From Lamprocystis purpurea DSM 4197 (GTDB lineage: Bacteria; Pseudomonadota; Gammaproteobacteria; Chromatiales; Chromatiaceae): DNA of 64,000 nucleotides. The notes beneath the pieces were generated by a model, which had not been told where the DNA came from, searched no databases, and saw only the letters and a program-made list of their open reading frames with translations. Positions 1 to 9,600 of this stretch are shown one piece after another. A program made the translations under genes and the position numbers. Each line of letters starts with the position of its first letter. Positions within the stretch are counted from its first letter, which is position 1. The DNA lies in NCBI RefSeq assembly GCF_000379525.1, contig NZ_KB902362.1, positions 92,846 to 156,845 of the forward strand, read 5' to 3'.

Positions 1-400
1 CGGGCGTGTCACCGCAGCGTTCGCGATCACCGCGGCACCGCATCGCGGCGGGACGCCGTTCCCACGGGGGACATTCATCGTCCGGGGCGGCTGATGTTGC
101 TTCCATGGCCGTTAGCCGGTCGACATCGCGTCTGCGCGGCCCTGGTCCGGCTAAAGCCTCGACCTCCAGTGCACCAGGCCGGTGCACTGGCCGGAACGAC
201 GATCAAGACCAGCGAAATCGGGCGCGAGTAAACTCCGTCGACAATTCTCGGGGCAACCTGGGAATCGGGCGCCTGAGCGTAAAGATCGGCATTCCGGCCC
301 CGAAGCGGACGGTCGCAAGCGGCTTGATTCATCCTTCGATCAATCTGTTATCTTCTGGAGCGATCGGCACCAAGATCGGCACGGCCAGCCGCGGAGACCA
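1..400. other. Non-coding stretch upstream of fic
   Basis: I see no convincing gene here; the open frames on both strands are Arg/Ser-rich and composition-driven. A perfect 10-bp inverted repeat (CCAGTGCACC / GGTGCACTGG, 5-nt loop) sits at 166-190 and could end a transcript entering from the left. A possible sigma70 promoter for fic lies at 324-353: TTGATT, 18-bp spacer, TTATCT. Confidence 0.4.
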
Positions 401-1609
401 ATGTACGACGACCCGGCAACCATGGAGCCCATGCTCCCCGACTGCGCCGGCGACCGCGCGGACCTGAGTGACCTAGCCCTGGACCTGGTCGCTGAATCCG
501 CCCGTGCGGTCGGCCAGTTGCATCCTCTCACCGAGGGCACCTTGCGGGCGCTGTTGCGCACCATCAACAGCTATTACTCCAACCTGATAGAGGGTCATCG
601 AACCCATCCCATCGACATCGAACGGGCCATGCGCGCCGACTACGCGGGAGAGCCGGTCCGCCGCGCGCTCCAGTTAGAGAGCCGTGCGTACATTGAAATC
701 CAGCAGGCTATCGAGGGTCGCATCGCGTCCGAGCCCGGCCTGCGGGTCTGCGACCCGGCCTTCCTGTGCTGGATCCATGAGCGCTTCTACCAGCAACTCC
801 CGCCGTCCCTTCGCGAGGTCGGGGATCCGTCCGACCAGGAGCGCGAGACCCTGGTACCCGGACGCCTGCGCGAACGCCCGGTCCAGGTAGGGCGGCATGT
901 GCCCCCGGACGCCCGGTCGCTCGACCGCTTCCTCACGCGCTTCGCCGACGTCTATGCCCCGGAGCGGCACCGCGGCCAGGCCCGCTTCATCGCCGCTGCC
1001 GCCAGCCACCACCGCCTGGCCTGGATACACCCCTTCCTGGACGGCAACGGACGCGTCACCCGACTCTTCACCGACGCCTATCTGGGCGCCGGCGGCACCG
1101 TGGGGCATGGCTTATGGTCGGCCAGCCGCGGACTTGCCCGCAACCGTGCGGAATACTTGGACCGACTGGCCGCCGCGGACGCACCGCGTCGCAACGACTA
1201 CGACGGGCGCGGCAACCTCTCGCTTGCCGGGCTCGCGGATTTCTGCCGGTTCTTTCTCCAAACCTGCATTGACCAGGCGCGTTTCATGGGCGGGATGCTC
1301 GCGACCGACGACCTGCACAAACGCATCCAGGGCTATGTGCAGTTGCGCGCCGCCGGTACCCTGCCTGGTCGGGCCATCAAACCGGTCGCCGCGCCGGTCC
1401 TGGTGACGGTCTTCCTGCGCGGCTCGCTGCCTCGCGGTGAGGCCGCGGCACTCACCGGCTACGGCGAGCGGGCCGGCCGCGACGTGATCGCCGGCCTGCT
1501 GGAAGAGGGCCTGCTGGTTTCGGACAGTCCCAAGGGCGCGGTGCGCATCGGGCTGCCGATGGCGGCGGTGCCCTATCTGTTTCCGGGGGTGTTTCCGATG
1601 GACTCGTAA
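401..1609 (+). CDS. Fic family protein (probable AMPylase)
   Basis: Fic enzymes transfer AMP, or another phosphate-containing group, from a nucleotide to a hydroxyl on a target protein. The core motif is intact and reads HPFLDGNGRVTR (HxFxDGNGRxxR) at about residues 209-220, so the protein should be catalytically competent. An inhibitory-helix motif, SNLIEG (SxxxEG), lies about 60 residues from the start, as in class II Fic proteins that block their own ATP site. The C-terminal part looks like a winged-helix-type domain, common in this family. The ATG at 401 follows GGAGA at a short spacing and gives 402 residues; an upstream extension in frame is possible but is Arg-rich and unlike coding sequence. 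The gene stands alone, with no antitoxin-sized partner beside it. The target is unknown. Confidence 0.88.
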   Translation: MYDDPATMEPMLPDCAGDRADLSDLALDLVAESARAVGQLHPLTEGTLRALLRTINSYYSNLIEGHRTHPIDIERAMRADYAGEPVRRALQLESRAYIEIQQAIEGRIASEPGLRVCDPAFLCWIHERFYQQLPPSLREVGDPSDQERETLVPGRLRERPVQVGRHVPPDARSLDRFLTRFADVYAPERHRGQARFIAAAASHHRLAWIHPFLDGNGRVTRLFTDAYLGAGGTVGHGLWSASRGLARNRAEYLDRLAAADAPRRNDYDGRGNLSLAGLADFCRFFLQTCIDQARFMGGMLATDDLHKRIQGYVQLRAAGTLPGRAIKPVAAPVLVTVFLRGSLPRGEAAALTGYGERAGRDVIAGLLEEGLLVSDSPKGAVRIGLPMAAVPYLFPGVFPMDS

Positions 1610-1645
1610 AGGAGCGAGTCAAACAGAAGTTAAACACGAAGACAA

Positions 1646-1685
<40 letters not shown>

Positions 1686-1843
1686 AATCGGATAAGCGAT
1701 TCAAGTCGGCATGAACAGCCTGCTGTCTGTCGGGTTTCGATTCGCTACACAGCCTGGGCGTACAAGGCCGCCAAGTATTTGAAAGGCTTCGATCGCCACG
1801 CACGGGACCAACGCATCCCGCGCGGATCGTCAACTCGATTACG

Positions 1844-1861
1844 ACAACGACAACGACAACG
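1844..1861 (-). repeat. Hexanucleotide tract, inverted, 3 copies
   Basis: Three copies of ACAACG, the reverse complement of the CGTTGT unit, preceded by CGATTACG. Read on the minus strand the edge is GTCGTAATCGAG, matching the edge of the tract at 32011-32056. It forms an inverted pair with the tract at 1647-1682. Confidence 0.85.
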
Positions 1862-1995
1862 ACCGAGACGCCAAAGGCGTCCCTTAAGGGACTTGTTTAA
1901 CTTATTAGTGAACCGTTCCTTGCCGATGCTCCAGCGGAATCCGAGGCGGGGGTGTGCCCCGCTCGGACTTCTTCTCTCGGGTGTCCTGCCCTAAC

Positions 1996-4077
1996 TCATC
2001 CCGCCATCGCCGCCTTCATCTCCGCGGCATATTGATCGGCATTCAATCCGACCAGCAGATGCAGCACATTGTCGGGCAGCCGCAGAATGCCCTGCACGCC
2101 GGCGGCCTGCAATGCGCTCTCATCCAGCATGGCGGCGTCGGTGACGGTGACGCGCAGCCGGGTCTCGGCGGCGGCCTCGGCCTGGCGGACGTTGGTTCTG
2201 CCGCCCAGGCTCGCCAGGATGGCGCGCGCCTTGGCCGGGGCCTCGGCGTCGCGGGCACGGGGTTTCAAGGCATCCGCCTTGTACTTGACCTTGGGCGCGG
2301 CGGCACCTTCCGGCAGTTCGGCCTCGGGGCCGGCGGTCAGCAGGTATTCCTCCATGTCGGTCTTCAGGTTGTCGGACTTGGGTCCGAAGATGGCCTGGAG
2401 GTTGTTGCCGACAGTGACGACACCGGCCGCGCCGAGCGCTTTGAGCTTGTCCGGGTTGGCCTTGCCCATGTCGGCCACCGCCACGCGCAGCCGGGTGATG
2501 CAGGCGTCCAGCCCCAGGATGTTGCTCTTGCCGCCGAAGGCCAGAACGAGTTCTTTGGCAAAGTCATCCGCGACCATGGCCTTGGCGTCCGCCGCGTCCA
2601 GGGTCTCGAGTTCGCGTCCGGGCGTCTTGAGATCCAACCATTGGATCAGGACGCGGAAGAGCACGTAGTAGACCAAGGCGAAGATGGGTCCCAGGATCAG
2701 GACGATCCAGGGCTTGATGTCGTTGACGTAATAGAGCGCGTAGTCGATGAAGCCGTGGCTGAAGCTGTAGCCCAGGCGCGCATCGAGCAGGTAGGTGCTC
2801 AGATACGCAATGCCGACCAGCACCGCATGGACGATATAGAGCAGCGGGGCGACGAACAGGAAGGAAAATTCCAGCGGCTCGGTGATGCCGGTGAGGAAGG
2901 CGGTGAGCGCCGCGGAACCCATGATGCCGGCGACCCGCGCCTTGTTCTCGGGCTTGGCGCAGTGATAGATGGCGAGTGCGGCGGCCGGCAGGCCGAACAT
3001 CTTGAACACGAAACCGCCGCCCAGGATGGCCGCCTCATAGTCTCCGGCGAAGAAGCGGTTGAGGACGCCGTGGACCGTCTTGCCGGTCTCCGGGTCGACA
3101 TAGGTCCCGACCTCGAAGAAGAACGGAACATTCCAGATGTGATGCAGACCGAAGGGCAGCAGCATACGCTCCACCACGCCGTAGATGGTGACCGCCGCGG
3201 CCGGGTTGCCGTAGGCCGCCCAGTCGCCGAAGTCGCGGATGGCCACGCCGATGGGCGGCCAGATGATGGCGAGAATGGCGGCGAGCCCAATGGCCGCAAA
3301 GGCGACGGCGATCGGCACGAAGCGCTTGCCGGCGAAGAAGCCGAGATAGGCCGGCAGCGAGATGCGGTAATACTTGTTGAACAGGAACGCGGAGAGCAGT
3401 CCGATCAGGATGCCGCCGAAGACGCCGGTGTCGATCGACTCGATGCCGAAGATTTTTTTGATCTCGGCGCGGCTCTGCGCCGGCGGGAAGGCGACCAGTT
3501 CACCCTTGCCGGCGTCATAGAGCGCGATGGCGCCCTCTTCACCCTGGCCGGCCTGGAGGACGAAGGGTACTGAGACTCCGTCACAGGTCAGTGCCGTGCC
3601 CTCGATTTCGCTCGCCCGCAGTTTCTCGATCGTTCGTCCGTCCTTGTCGAGACAGAGGAAGCGGTCGCGCTGCGTGTCGTATTCCACGTAAACCGACTTG
3701 GCGTTGTCACCGGTGAGGGCGAGCGGCTGTACGGGGGCCGTCCAGCCGATGAAAAGCAGGCCGATGACCCCCAGGGCGGCCAGCAGGACGAAGTAGCCGA
3801 CGGTGGCTGCCATGGCCGCCACACCGTCGTTCTTGGTGAAGCCCAGAACCACGCCGATGGCGAAGATCAGCGGCAGGATCATAAAGATGGCGTCGCCGGA
3901 GGCGGACATGATCCGGCCGATCTCGGCGATCCAGGGCGTCTCGGCCTCGCGGGCGATGGAGGCGCCCACACCCAACAGGATGCCCGCCACCGGCAGCACC
4001 GACACCGGCAGCATCAGGGCCTTGCCGATCTTTTGCAGACCGCCGAAGGTGTCACCCCAAACAGTTGATAGACTCAT
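1996..4077 (-). CDS. ptsG: PTS glucose-type transporter, EIICB with second EIIB-like domain
   Basis: Inner-membrane permease that imports and phosphorylates glucose or a close relative. The EIIC part closely follows E. coli PtsG: N-terminal [20 protein letters not shown], then [10 protein letters not shown] and the ITEPLEFSF motif. The first EIIB domain carries the phosphorylated cysteine in [10 protein letters not shown] (Cys526). Two oddities make it 693 residues against about 477 in E. coli. A soluble-looking insertion of about 100 residues (roughly 113-210) interrupts the early membrane segments. A second EIIB-like domain (about 616-690) has TRLRV but no cysteine, so it cannot be phosphorylated in the usual way. 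The ATG follows CGGAG at good spacing. It lies 18 bases downstream of the fused EIIA-HPr-EI gene, so the two probably form one transcript. Glucose specificity is inferred from similarity. Confidence 0.9.
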   Translation of the reverse strand: MSLSTVWGDTFGGLQKIGKALMLPVSVLPVAGILLGVGASIAREAETPWIAEIGRIMSASGDAIFMILPLIFAIGVVLGFTKNDGVAAMAATVGYFVLLAALGVIGLLFIGWTAPVQPLALTGDNAKSVYVEYDTQRDRFLCLDKDGRTIEKLRASEIEGTALTCDGVSVPFVLQAGQGEEGAIALYDAGKGELVAFPPAQSRAEIKKIFGIESIDTGVFGGILIGLLSAFLFNKYYRISLPAYLGFFAGKRFVPIAVAFAAIGLAAILAIIWPPIGVAIRDFGDWAAYGNPAAAVTIYGVVERMLLPFGLHHIWNVPFFFEVGTYVDPETGKTVHGVLNRFFAGDYEAAILGGGFVFKMFGLPAAALAIYHCAKPENKARVAGIMGSAALTAFLTGITEPLEFSFLFVAPLLYIVHAVLVGIAYLSTYLLDARLGYSFSHGFIDYALYYVNDIKPWIVLILGPIFALVYYVLFRVLIQWLDLKTPGRELETLDAADAKAMVADDFAKELVLAFGGKSNILGLDACITRLRVAVADMGKANPDKLKALGAAGVVTVGNNLQAIFGPKSDNLKTDMEEYLLTAGPEAELPEGAAAPKVKYKADALKPRARDAEAPAKARAILASLGGRTNVRQAEAAAETRLRVTVTDAAMLDESALQAAGVQGILRLPDNVLHLLVGLNADQYAAEMKAAMAG

Positions 4078-4095
4078 CGTGTTCTCCGGATCGAA

Positions 4096-6624
4096 TCAGT
4101 AGTCCAAGGGCACCAGCGCGCGGACCGCCGCGGCGCTGTCCTGAGCCAGTGCGTGCTCCGCCAGCGCCTGGCACGCGGCAAGCGAGTTCGCCCGCACCTC
4201 GGCCTTGACTGCCGGGATCGAGGGGACGCTGACCGAGAGTTCGCTGACGCCCAACCCGATCAGGATGGCGACTGCCTGAGGATCGCTGGCGATACCGCCG
4301 CACACGCCGACCCACTTGCCCTCCGCTTTGGCTCCTTCCACGGTCTGGGCGATCAGCCGCAGCACCGCCGGGTTCATGCCGTCCGCCTTGGCGGCGAGCT
4401 TGGGATGGCCGCGGTCCATGGCGAGCGTGTACTGCGTCAGATCGTTGGTGCCGATGGAGAAAAAGTCGACCTCGCGGGCGAACTGGCGGGCCAGGATAGC
4501 CGCGGCGGGGACTTCGACCATGATGCCCAGTTCCACCGGATCGACGGTGCCCAGGCGCGCCCGCTCCTCCTCGACCAAGCCCTTGACCGAGCGCACTTCC
4601 TCCATGGTGGCGATCATGGGGAACATCATGCGCAGTGTCCGGCCCTGGCCGGCGCGCAGGATGGCGCGCACCTGGGTGCGCAGGATTTCCGGCCGGTCCA
4701 GTCCGATGCGCACCCCGCGGATGCCGAGGAAGGGGTTTTCCTCACGCGGCATGGGCAGATAGGCCAGGGGCTTGTCGCCGCCCACGTCCAGGGTGCGGAT
4801 GATCATCGGCCGGCCGTCCAGGGCCTTGGCGATCTCCGTATAGATCGCGTATTGCTCATCCTCGGTGGGGGCCGAGGTGCGGTCCATGTACAGGAACTCG
4901 GAGCGCAGCAGACCGACCCCCTCACCGCCCAGGGTGATGGATTTCGCCGCGTCCTCCAGGCCGCCGATGTTGGCTGCCACCTCGATGCGGTGTCCGTCCG
5001 TGGTCATGGCCGGCGTGAAGGCCGCGGCCAGGTCGGCGGCGCGGCGTTGCGCCATCCGCTGTTTGAGGGTGCGAATCCGATTGATCTCAGCCGGGTCCGG
5101 GTCGAGTCGCAGGCTGCCCTTGCTGCCGTCCAGGATCACCGGGGTGCCGTCCGCCAGGTCCATGGCGCGCGGTTCGATGCCGGCCACCGCCGGGATGTCC
5201 AGCGACCGGGCGATGATGGCGACGTGGGAGGTCGCACCGCCGCCCACGGTCGCGAAGCCCAGCACGCGGGTGCGGTCGAGCCGGGCGGTGTCCGAGGGGT
5301 TGAGCTCTTCGGCGATCAGGATACTGTCGGCGGGGGCCTGGGGCTCTTCCAAGGGGTGGCCGGTGACGATGGCGAGCACCCGCCGGCCGACATCGCGCAG
5401 GTCATTGGCGCGGCCGGCCAGCAGGGGATTCTTGAGCCCGGCCAGGCGTTCGGCGTGGGTGGTGAAGGCGGCTCGCCAGGCGAAGGCGGCGCTCTTCCCC
5501 TTGGCCATCGCGCTCTCGGCGATGTCCAGCAGGTCCGGGTCGCTCAGCAGTTCCTGGTGGGCGGCAAAGATGGCGGCTTTGGCCGGGTCGGCCTGGGTGC
5601 GCAGCTCGATCTGTAAGGCTTCCAGTTGGTTGCGGGCCATGTCCATGGCGTCCTCCAGGCGGCGCCGCTCCTGGTTCGGCGTCTCGCCGGTCTCCTGAAC
5701 CTGGATTTCCTCGCGCCGCAGGCGCCACACCTTGCCGACCGCGAGACCGGGAGAGGCGGCGACCCCGAGCAACAGTTTGGGATCATCGGAGCGCGGGCGC
5801 GGGGCCGGTGCCGCATCGGCACTGATCTCGGTGGTGGCCGGTGCCGGGGCGGGGACGCTGCCCTCGTCGCCCAGGCCGGCGGCGATCTCGGGGGCCAGGG
5901 CGGCGATGGCCTGCGCCGCGTCCGGTCCTTCCGCAACCAGCACCACCTTGTCGCCTTGTTCGATCCCCAGTCCCATGATGGAGACCAGACTCTTGGCGTT
6001 CGCCTGATCGTCGCCGCGCTGAAGCGTGATGCGGGATTGCCAGCGTTTGGCCAGGTTGGCCAGCACCGCGGCCGGGCGGGCATGCAGCCCGGTCGGGTTG
6101 GGGATCAACAGCGCCTCCGAGACTAGGCGCTGACCGCCGATCGCCCCCGTGCTCGCGGCCTGGTCGGCCAGGTCGAGGGTCATCACCGTATCCTGGCCGG
6201 CACGCACCCTGCCGCTGACCTGATGGTAGGCCGTCACCCGCTCGCCGTTGGTGACGACGATCTGGGTCAGCAGGCTCTTGGCGTGGGTGGCGAGATAATC
6301 CGCGTCGAAGGCGATCAGCGCCTCGCCGGCGGCCACGGTCTGACCTTCGACGACCTTGGGGGTGAAGCCCTGGCCCTTCAGGTTCACCGTGTCCAGGCCG
6401 ATGTGCATCATCAGTTCGATGCCCTCGGGGGTCGTCAGGGTCACCGCGTGGCCGGCGCGATGCAGGTTGACCACGGTCCCCGCGCAGGGGGCGACGAGCA
6501 CCTGCGACAGCGGGTCGATCGAGAGTCCGTCACCGACCATTTTTTGTGAAAAAACAGGGTCCGGGACCTGCTCCAATGGCAGGGTGACGCCATCCAGGGG
6601 CGCCTTCAGCTCGATGGTTCGCAC
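4096..6624 (-). CDS. ptsP: Fused PTS phosphotransferase: EIIA(Glc)-HPr-EI
   Basis: One 842-residue cytoplasmic protein carries all soluble steps of the phosphorelay from PEP to PtsG. The EIIA(Glc) domain (about 1-150) has its active histidine in MHIGLDTVNL (His74). The HPr domain (about 168-255) has His181 in NPTGLHARPAA. Enzyme I (about 285-842) has the phosphohistidine in GGGATSHVAI (His467), the GTNDLTQYTLAMDR signature and the PEP-site cysteine in VGVCGG (Cys775). A Pro/Ala linker joins HPr to EI. I chose GTG at 6624 because GAGGAG lies six bases upstream and the EIIA homology begins there; an ATG 69 bases further up adds an unlike leader. The symbol follows family usage for PEP-protein phosphotransferases; it is not the nitrogen-PTS PtsP, since no GAF domain is seen. 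Confidence 0.92.
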   Translation of the reverse strand: MRTIELKAPLDGVTLPLEQVPDPVFSQKMVGDGLSIDPLSQVLVAPCAGTVVNLHRAGHAVTLTTPEGIELMMHIGLDTVNLKGQGFTPKVVEGQTVAAGEALIAFDADYLATHAKSLLTQIVVTNGERVTAYHQVSGRVRAGQDTVMTLDLADQAASTGAIGGQRLVSEALLIPNPTGLHARPAAVLANLAKRWQSRITLQRGDDQANAKSLVSIMGLGIEQGDKVVLVAEGPDAAQAIAALAPEIAAGLGDEGSVPAPAPATTEISADAAPAPRPRSDDPKLLLGVAASPGLAVGKVWRLRREEIQVQETGETPNQERRRLEDAMDMARNQLEALQIELRTQADPAKAAIFAAHQELLSDPDLLDIAESAMAKGKSAAFAWRAAFTTHAERLAGLKNPLLAGRANDLRDVGRRVLAIVTGHPLEEPQAPADSILIAEELNPSDTARLDRTRVLGFATVGGGATSHVAIIARSLDIPAVAGIEPRAMDLADGTPVILDGSKGSLRLDPDPAEINRIRTLKQRMAQRRAADLAAAFTPAMTTDGHRIEVAANIGGLEDAAKSITLGGEGVGLLRSEFLYMDRTSAPTEDEQYAIYTEIAKALDGRPMIIRTLDVGGDKPLAYLPMPREENPFLGIRGVRIGLDRPEILRTQVRAILRAGQGRTLRMMFPMIATMEEVRSVKGLVEEERARLGTVDPVELGIMVEVPAAAILARQFAREVDFFSIGTNDLTQYTLAMDRGHPKLAAKADGMNPAVLRLIAQTVEGAKAEGKWVGVCGGIASDPQAVAILIGLGVSELSVSVPSIPAVKAEVRANSLAACQALAEHALAQDSAAAVRALVPLDY

Positions 6625-6957
6625 CGCGATCTCCTCTGTGGTGGTTGGGACATGGGTCGCGCGCCGACCCCCGCGGGGTGTGGGCGTGCGCAAGACATGC
6701 GGGAGGGAACGCAGCGGGCGAGCAGCCGTCGTGCGGTGGCGCAGTGGGTGACGGCATGGGGTCGCATCACATCGATCCCTGTCCGGGGGTGCGTGATGGC
6801 ACCCCTTGTTGTTTATCGTTCCGGTGACCAGGCCGCGGTTGAGCGGGCTCTACCGCGGCCTGGTGGTGGTCAGCTCCAATCCTCGCAGGGTCTGCGCCGA
6901 TCAGCAACTGCCGTCGCGAGTGCCCGCGTTGCCGGGGCTGAAACCGGTCGCCCCGTT
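6625..6957. other. Intergenic region with two hairpins
   Basis: It separates the PTS genes from uppP, all on the minus strand, so it should hold the uppP terminator and the PTS promoter. A perfect 13-bp inverted repeat (ACCAGGCCGCGGT at 6827-6839, ACCGCGGCCTGGT at 6852-6864) is the best terminator candidate for uppP. A second hairpin, GGGGTGC / GCACCCC near 6785-6805, is followed by TTGTTGTTT on the plus strand. No gene is seen. Confidence 0.5.
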
Positions 6958-7782
6958 TCAGTCGTGCCAATCCACGAGTCCAGTGTACGCGGTTCCCAGG
7001 ACGATCAAGCCGAAGGCGATGCGGTACCAGGCAAAGACTTCGAAGCTGTGGTTGGAAACGTAGCGCAGCAGTGCCTTGATCGTGAGCATTGCGGCGATAA
7101 AGGCCGCCGCGAAGCCCACGGCGAAGACCGGCAGGTCAGCGACGTTGAGCAAGTCGCGCGACTTGTAAACGTCGTAAACCGTGGCGGCCAGCATGGTCGG
7201 GACGGCGAGAAAGAACGACAGTTCGGTGGCCGCTTTGCGCGACAGCCCGAAAATCAGCCCGCCCATGATGGTTGCCCCGGCGCGAGAGACCCCGGGGAAC
7301 ATGGCGACGGCCTGGGCGAGACCCACTTTCAGCGCCTCTCGCCAAGTGATGTCATCGACTGTTTGGAACCGCGCCGGGCGCGGGTTACGTTCCACGAGGA
7401 GAATGACCAGACCGCCGACGATCAAGGCTCCTGCCACCGTGAGCGGGTTGAACAGGTAAGTCTTGATGGTGGAGTAGAACAGCACACCCAGCAGCATGGC
7501 CGGCAGGAAGGCGATCAGGATGTTGGCGGCGAAGCGCCGCTCCCGCTGCTTGGTCCAGAGCCCCAAGGTGACGCCCACGAGGCGCTCCCGATAGAGCCAG
7601 CAGACGGCGAGGATGGCACCCAACTGGATGGCGATTTTGAAGACCTTGCTCTGTTCGTTCGTATAATCGAGCAGGCTGCCGACGATGATCAGGTGACCGG
7701 TCGAGGAGATCGGCAAGAACTCCGTCAATCCCTCGACGATGCCGAGGATCAATGCCTTCAACAACAGGGGCAGTTCGAACAT
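6958..7782 (-). CDS. uppP: Undecaprenyl-diphosphatase
   Basis: Integral membrane phosphatase (BacA/UppP family) that recycles undecaprenyl diphosphate to the monophosphate lipid carrier used for peptidoglycan and surface polysaccharides. The 274-residue length is normal. Both family signatures are present: [16 protein letters not shown] near the N-terminus (about 17-32) and [10 protein letters not shown] with GLSRKAATE in the middle. The rest alternates hydrophobic helices. The product serves the same carrier pool that the WecA-like and Wzy-like proteins at 25.7-28.4 kb draw on, although the genes are not linked as an operon. Confidence 0.95.
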   Translation of the reverse strand: MFELPLLLKALILGIVEGLTEFLPISSTGHLIIVGSLLDYTNEQSKVFKIAIQLGAILAVCWLYRERLVGVTLGLWTKQRERRFAANILIAFLPAMLLGVLFYSTIKTYLFNPLTVAGALIVGGLVILLVERNPRPARFQTVDDITWREALKVGLAQAVAMFPGVSRAGATIMGGLIFGLSRKAATELSFFLAVPTMLAATVYDVYKSRDLLNVADLPVFAVGFAAAFIAAMLTIKALLRYVSNHSFEVFAWYRIAFGLIVLGTAYTGLVDWHD

Positions 7783-7884
7783 GTGCGATTCCCAAGGTGC
7801 GCCGCGCGGCGGCGGATGGACGGATCCGACTAGGGCCGCGACTTTACACCGATCGGGAGCCGGACAGAAGGCCGGACAGCGGGT

Positions 7885-8652
7885 TCAAAAGACACAGCAA
7901 GTGAGACGGAACTCCACGGCCTCTCCGGTTTGGGTTGGCCTGCCGCGGGGTGCGAGGTGCATGAAGCGGATACTGAAGCGATTGCGGTGTCCGCTGATCT
8001 CAGGATACAGCGGGCCTCCGGCCGGTAATCCCGCGCGGACCATTTGCGCCGGGGCCTGGGGATCCAGGGACTCCTGGTAAAAACCGCCCGGTGCCAGCAC
8101 CTGACGCGGTGTCGCGCTGCCGCGCGCGAGGGACAGGATCAACCGGATCGCCACATCCGCCGGCCGCAGGTCTTTGAGCCAGTGGTCGAGACGGGATTGG
8201 CGACGTTCCGGTGACTGGAGCAGCCAGTGGTGATAGATCGGGAGGTCGAAACTACAGGCGCCGCCGGGGATACTGCTGCGCTGGATCACACCCTTGAGGA
8301 ATTCGTCCTCGCGGGCCGTTTGGCCGATGGGGCTGCCAAGCGTTTGGATAGTGCCCGCCGCCCGTTCCAGTTCGCCCAGGACTCGCGTCAGGGCCGCCGG
8401 GTCCACCCCGGGTTGGCTGGCGATGCGGTTCAGCGAAGTGATATTCCGTTCCAGTTCCTTGCCGATCTCAGTGCGCAAATCCGCCCGCGCGGTGACGGCG
8501 GTGATATCCAGCAAGGCCTCGACCGCCACCCGGGTCGCCCAGGGGTCGTATTGCGGCATGAAGTAATCCACCTTCTCGAACAGGTGCTCCAGGCGCAGGA
8601 AGGTCCGGATGCGCTCGTTCAACGGATGTTCAAAGACAATGTGTTGGGACAC
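7885..8652 (-). CDS. zapD: Cell division protein ZapD
   Basis: ZapD binds FtsZ and bundles its filaments at midcell. The sequence aligns along its whole length with E. coli ZapD: it begins SQHIVFEHPLNERIRTFLR, has the RTEIGKELERN segment, SIPGGACSFDLP in the middle and YPEISGHRNRFSIRFM near the end. I chose the GTG at 8652, which gives 255 residues and a start matching the family, with GAGG eight bases upstream; a TTG 18 bases further up is possible. The usual neighbours coaE and yacG are absent; here it sits downstream of a c-di-GMP signalling gene, 30 bases after its stop. Confidence 0.9.
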   Translation of the reverse strand: MSQHIVFEHPLNERIRTFLRLEHLFEKVDYFMPQYDPWATRVAVEALLDITAVTARADLRTEIGKELERNITSLNRIASQPGVDPAALTRVLGELERAAGTIQTLGSPIGQTAREDEFLKGVIQRSSIPGGACSFDLPIYHHWLLQSPERRQSRLDHWLKDLRPADVAIRLILSLARGSATPRQVLAPGGFYQESLDPQAPAQMVRAGLPAGGPLYPEISGHRNRFSIRFMHLAPRGRPTQTGEAVEFRLTCCVF

Positions 8653-8682
8653 GGCGGGCCTCGCGCGCAACGCTTTGGAGTG

Positions 8683-9600
8683 TTATTGAGTCGTGACGAC
8701 GGTCGCGCTGTCCGTCGCCGCGCAGACGCGGTTACGTCCGCTGCGCTTGGCCGCGTAAAGGTGGCCGTCAGCCTGGGCGAGCAGCTCATCCAGTGTTTCC
8801 AAGGCCGCCGATGTGGGGGCAACGCCGATGCTGACGGTGACCGACAAGGATCCTGATGGGGTGTCGATGGCGAGGGTTTGCAGGTGTTCGCGCAGACGAT
8901 TCGCGAGCCCGACGGCCAGGGCGGTATCCGCCACGGGGAGCAGCAGCGCGAATTCCTCCCCGCCGACACGGGCGCATAGATCGCGCGGTGACAGGTAGTC
9001 GCGCAGTCCATCCGCGACGCGCTTCAGGACTTCGTCGCCATAGGCGTGGCCGTAGCGGTCGTTCACATGCTTGAAGTGATCAATGTCGACCATCATCGCC
9101 GCCAGCGGCAGGGCGCGCGCCCGCGCCTCGTTGAACAGACGGACCCCGTCGGCAAAAAAGGCGCGGCGGTTGAGCAGGCCGGTCAGGGCATCGGTCACCG
9201 CCATGGTGCGCAGTTGATCCATGGCGCGGCGGTACTCGACTTGAATGCGCACCCGGGCCAGCAGTTCCATGCTGCGAAAGGGCTTGGTCACGTAGTCGCT
9301 GCCGCCCGCCTCGAACGCCTCGATGATGCTGGCCTCATCGGTGAGGGCGGTGATGAACAGGATGGGAATCGCGTTCCAGTCTTCTCTGGCCTTGATCCGG
9401 CGGCATACCTCGAACCCATCCAGGCCCGGCATGACGATGTCCAACAGGATCACGTCCGGCGTCTCCAGCTCCAGCAGTTCCAGGGCGCTGTGGCCTTCCA
9501 GGGCAACCAGGACGTCATAATCCCGCAACAGCCCAACCAGGATGCCGACGTTGGTCTGACTGTCCTCGACCACCAATACCTTGGCTCTAGGGTCTGACAT
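8683..9600 (-). CDS. Response regulator diguanylate cyclase (REC-GGDEF)
   Basis: A two-domain signalling protein that should make c-di-GMP when its receiver is phosphorylated. The receiver (about 1-125) has VVEDS, the phospho-acceptor Asp in LLDIVMPGLDG, and the FVTKP-type lysine in DYVTKPFRS. The cyclase domain (about 140-300) has DALTGLLNRR and an intact GGEEF active loop. The position of the product-inhibition RxxD site reads SPRD, so the arginine is lost and feedback inhibition may be weak. The start is uncertain: ATG 9600 fits the receiver boundary, while a TTG at 9615 has GAGG six bases upstream. It overlaps the HPt gene upstream by 14 bases, so the pair is probably translationally coupled. 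Confidence 0.9.
   Translation of the reverse strand: MSDPRAKVLVVEDSQTNVGILVGLLRDYDVLVALEGHSALELLELETPDVILLDIVMPGLDGFEVCRRIKAREDWNAIPILFITALTDEASIIEAFEAGGSDYVTKPFRSMELLARVRIQVEYRRAMDQLRTMAVTDALTGLLNRRAFFADGVRLFNEARARALPLAAMMVDIDHFKHVNDRYGHAYGDEVLKRVADGLRDYLSPRDLCARVGGEEFALLLPVADTALAVGLANRLREHLQTLAIDTPSGSLSVTVSIGVAPTSAALETLDELLAQADGHLYAAKRSGRNRVCAATDSATVVTTQ

Noticed and set aside
6-467. A 153-residue plus-strand frame at the left edge
   Set aside because: Arg/Ser-rich, no ribosome site, and it overlaps the fic start in another frame.
1954-3573. A 539-residue plus-strand frame
   Set aside because: It is the antisense of ptsG and reads as Gly/Asp/Gln-rich noise typical of high-GC shadows.
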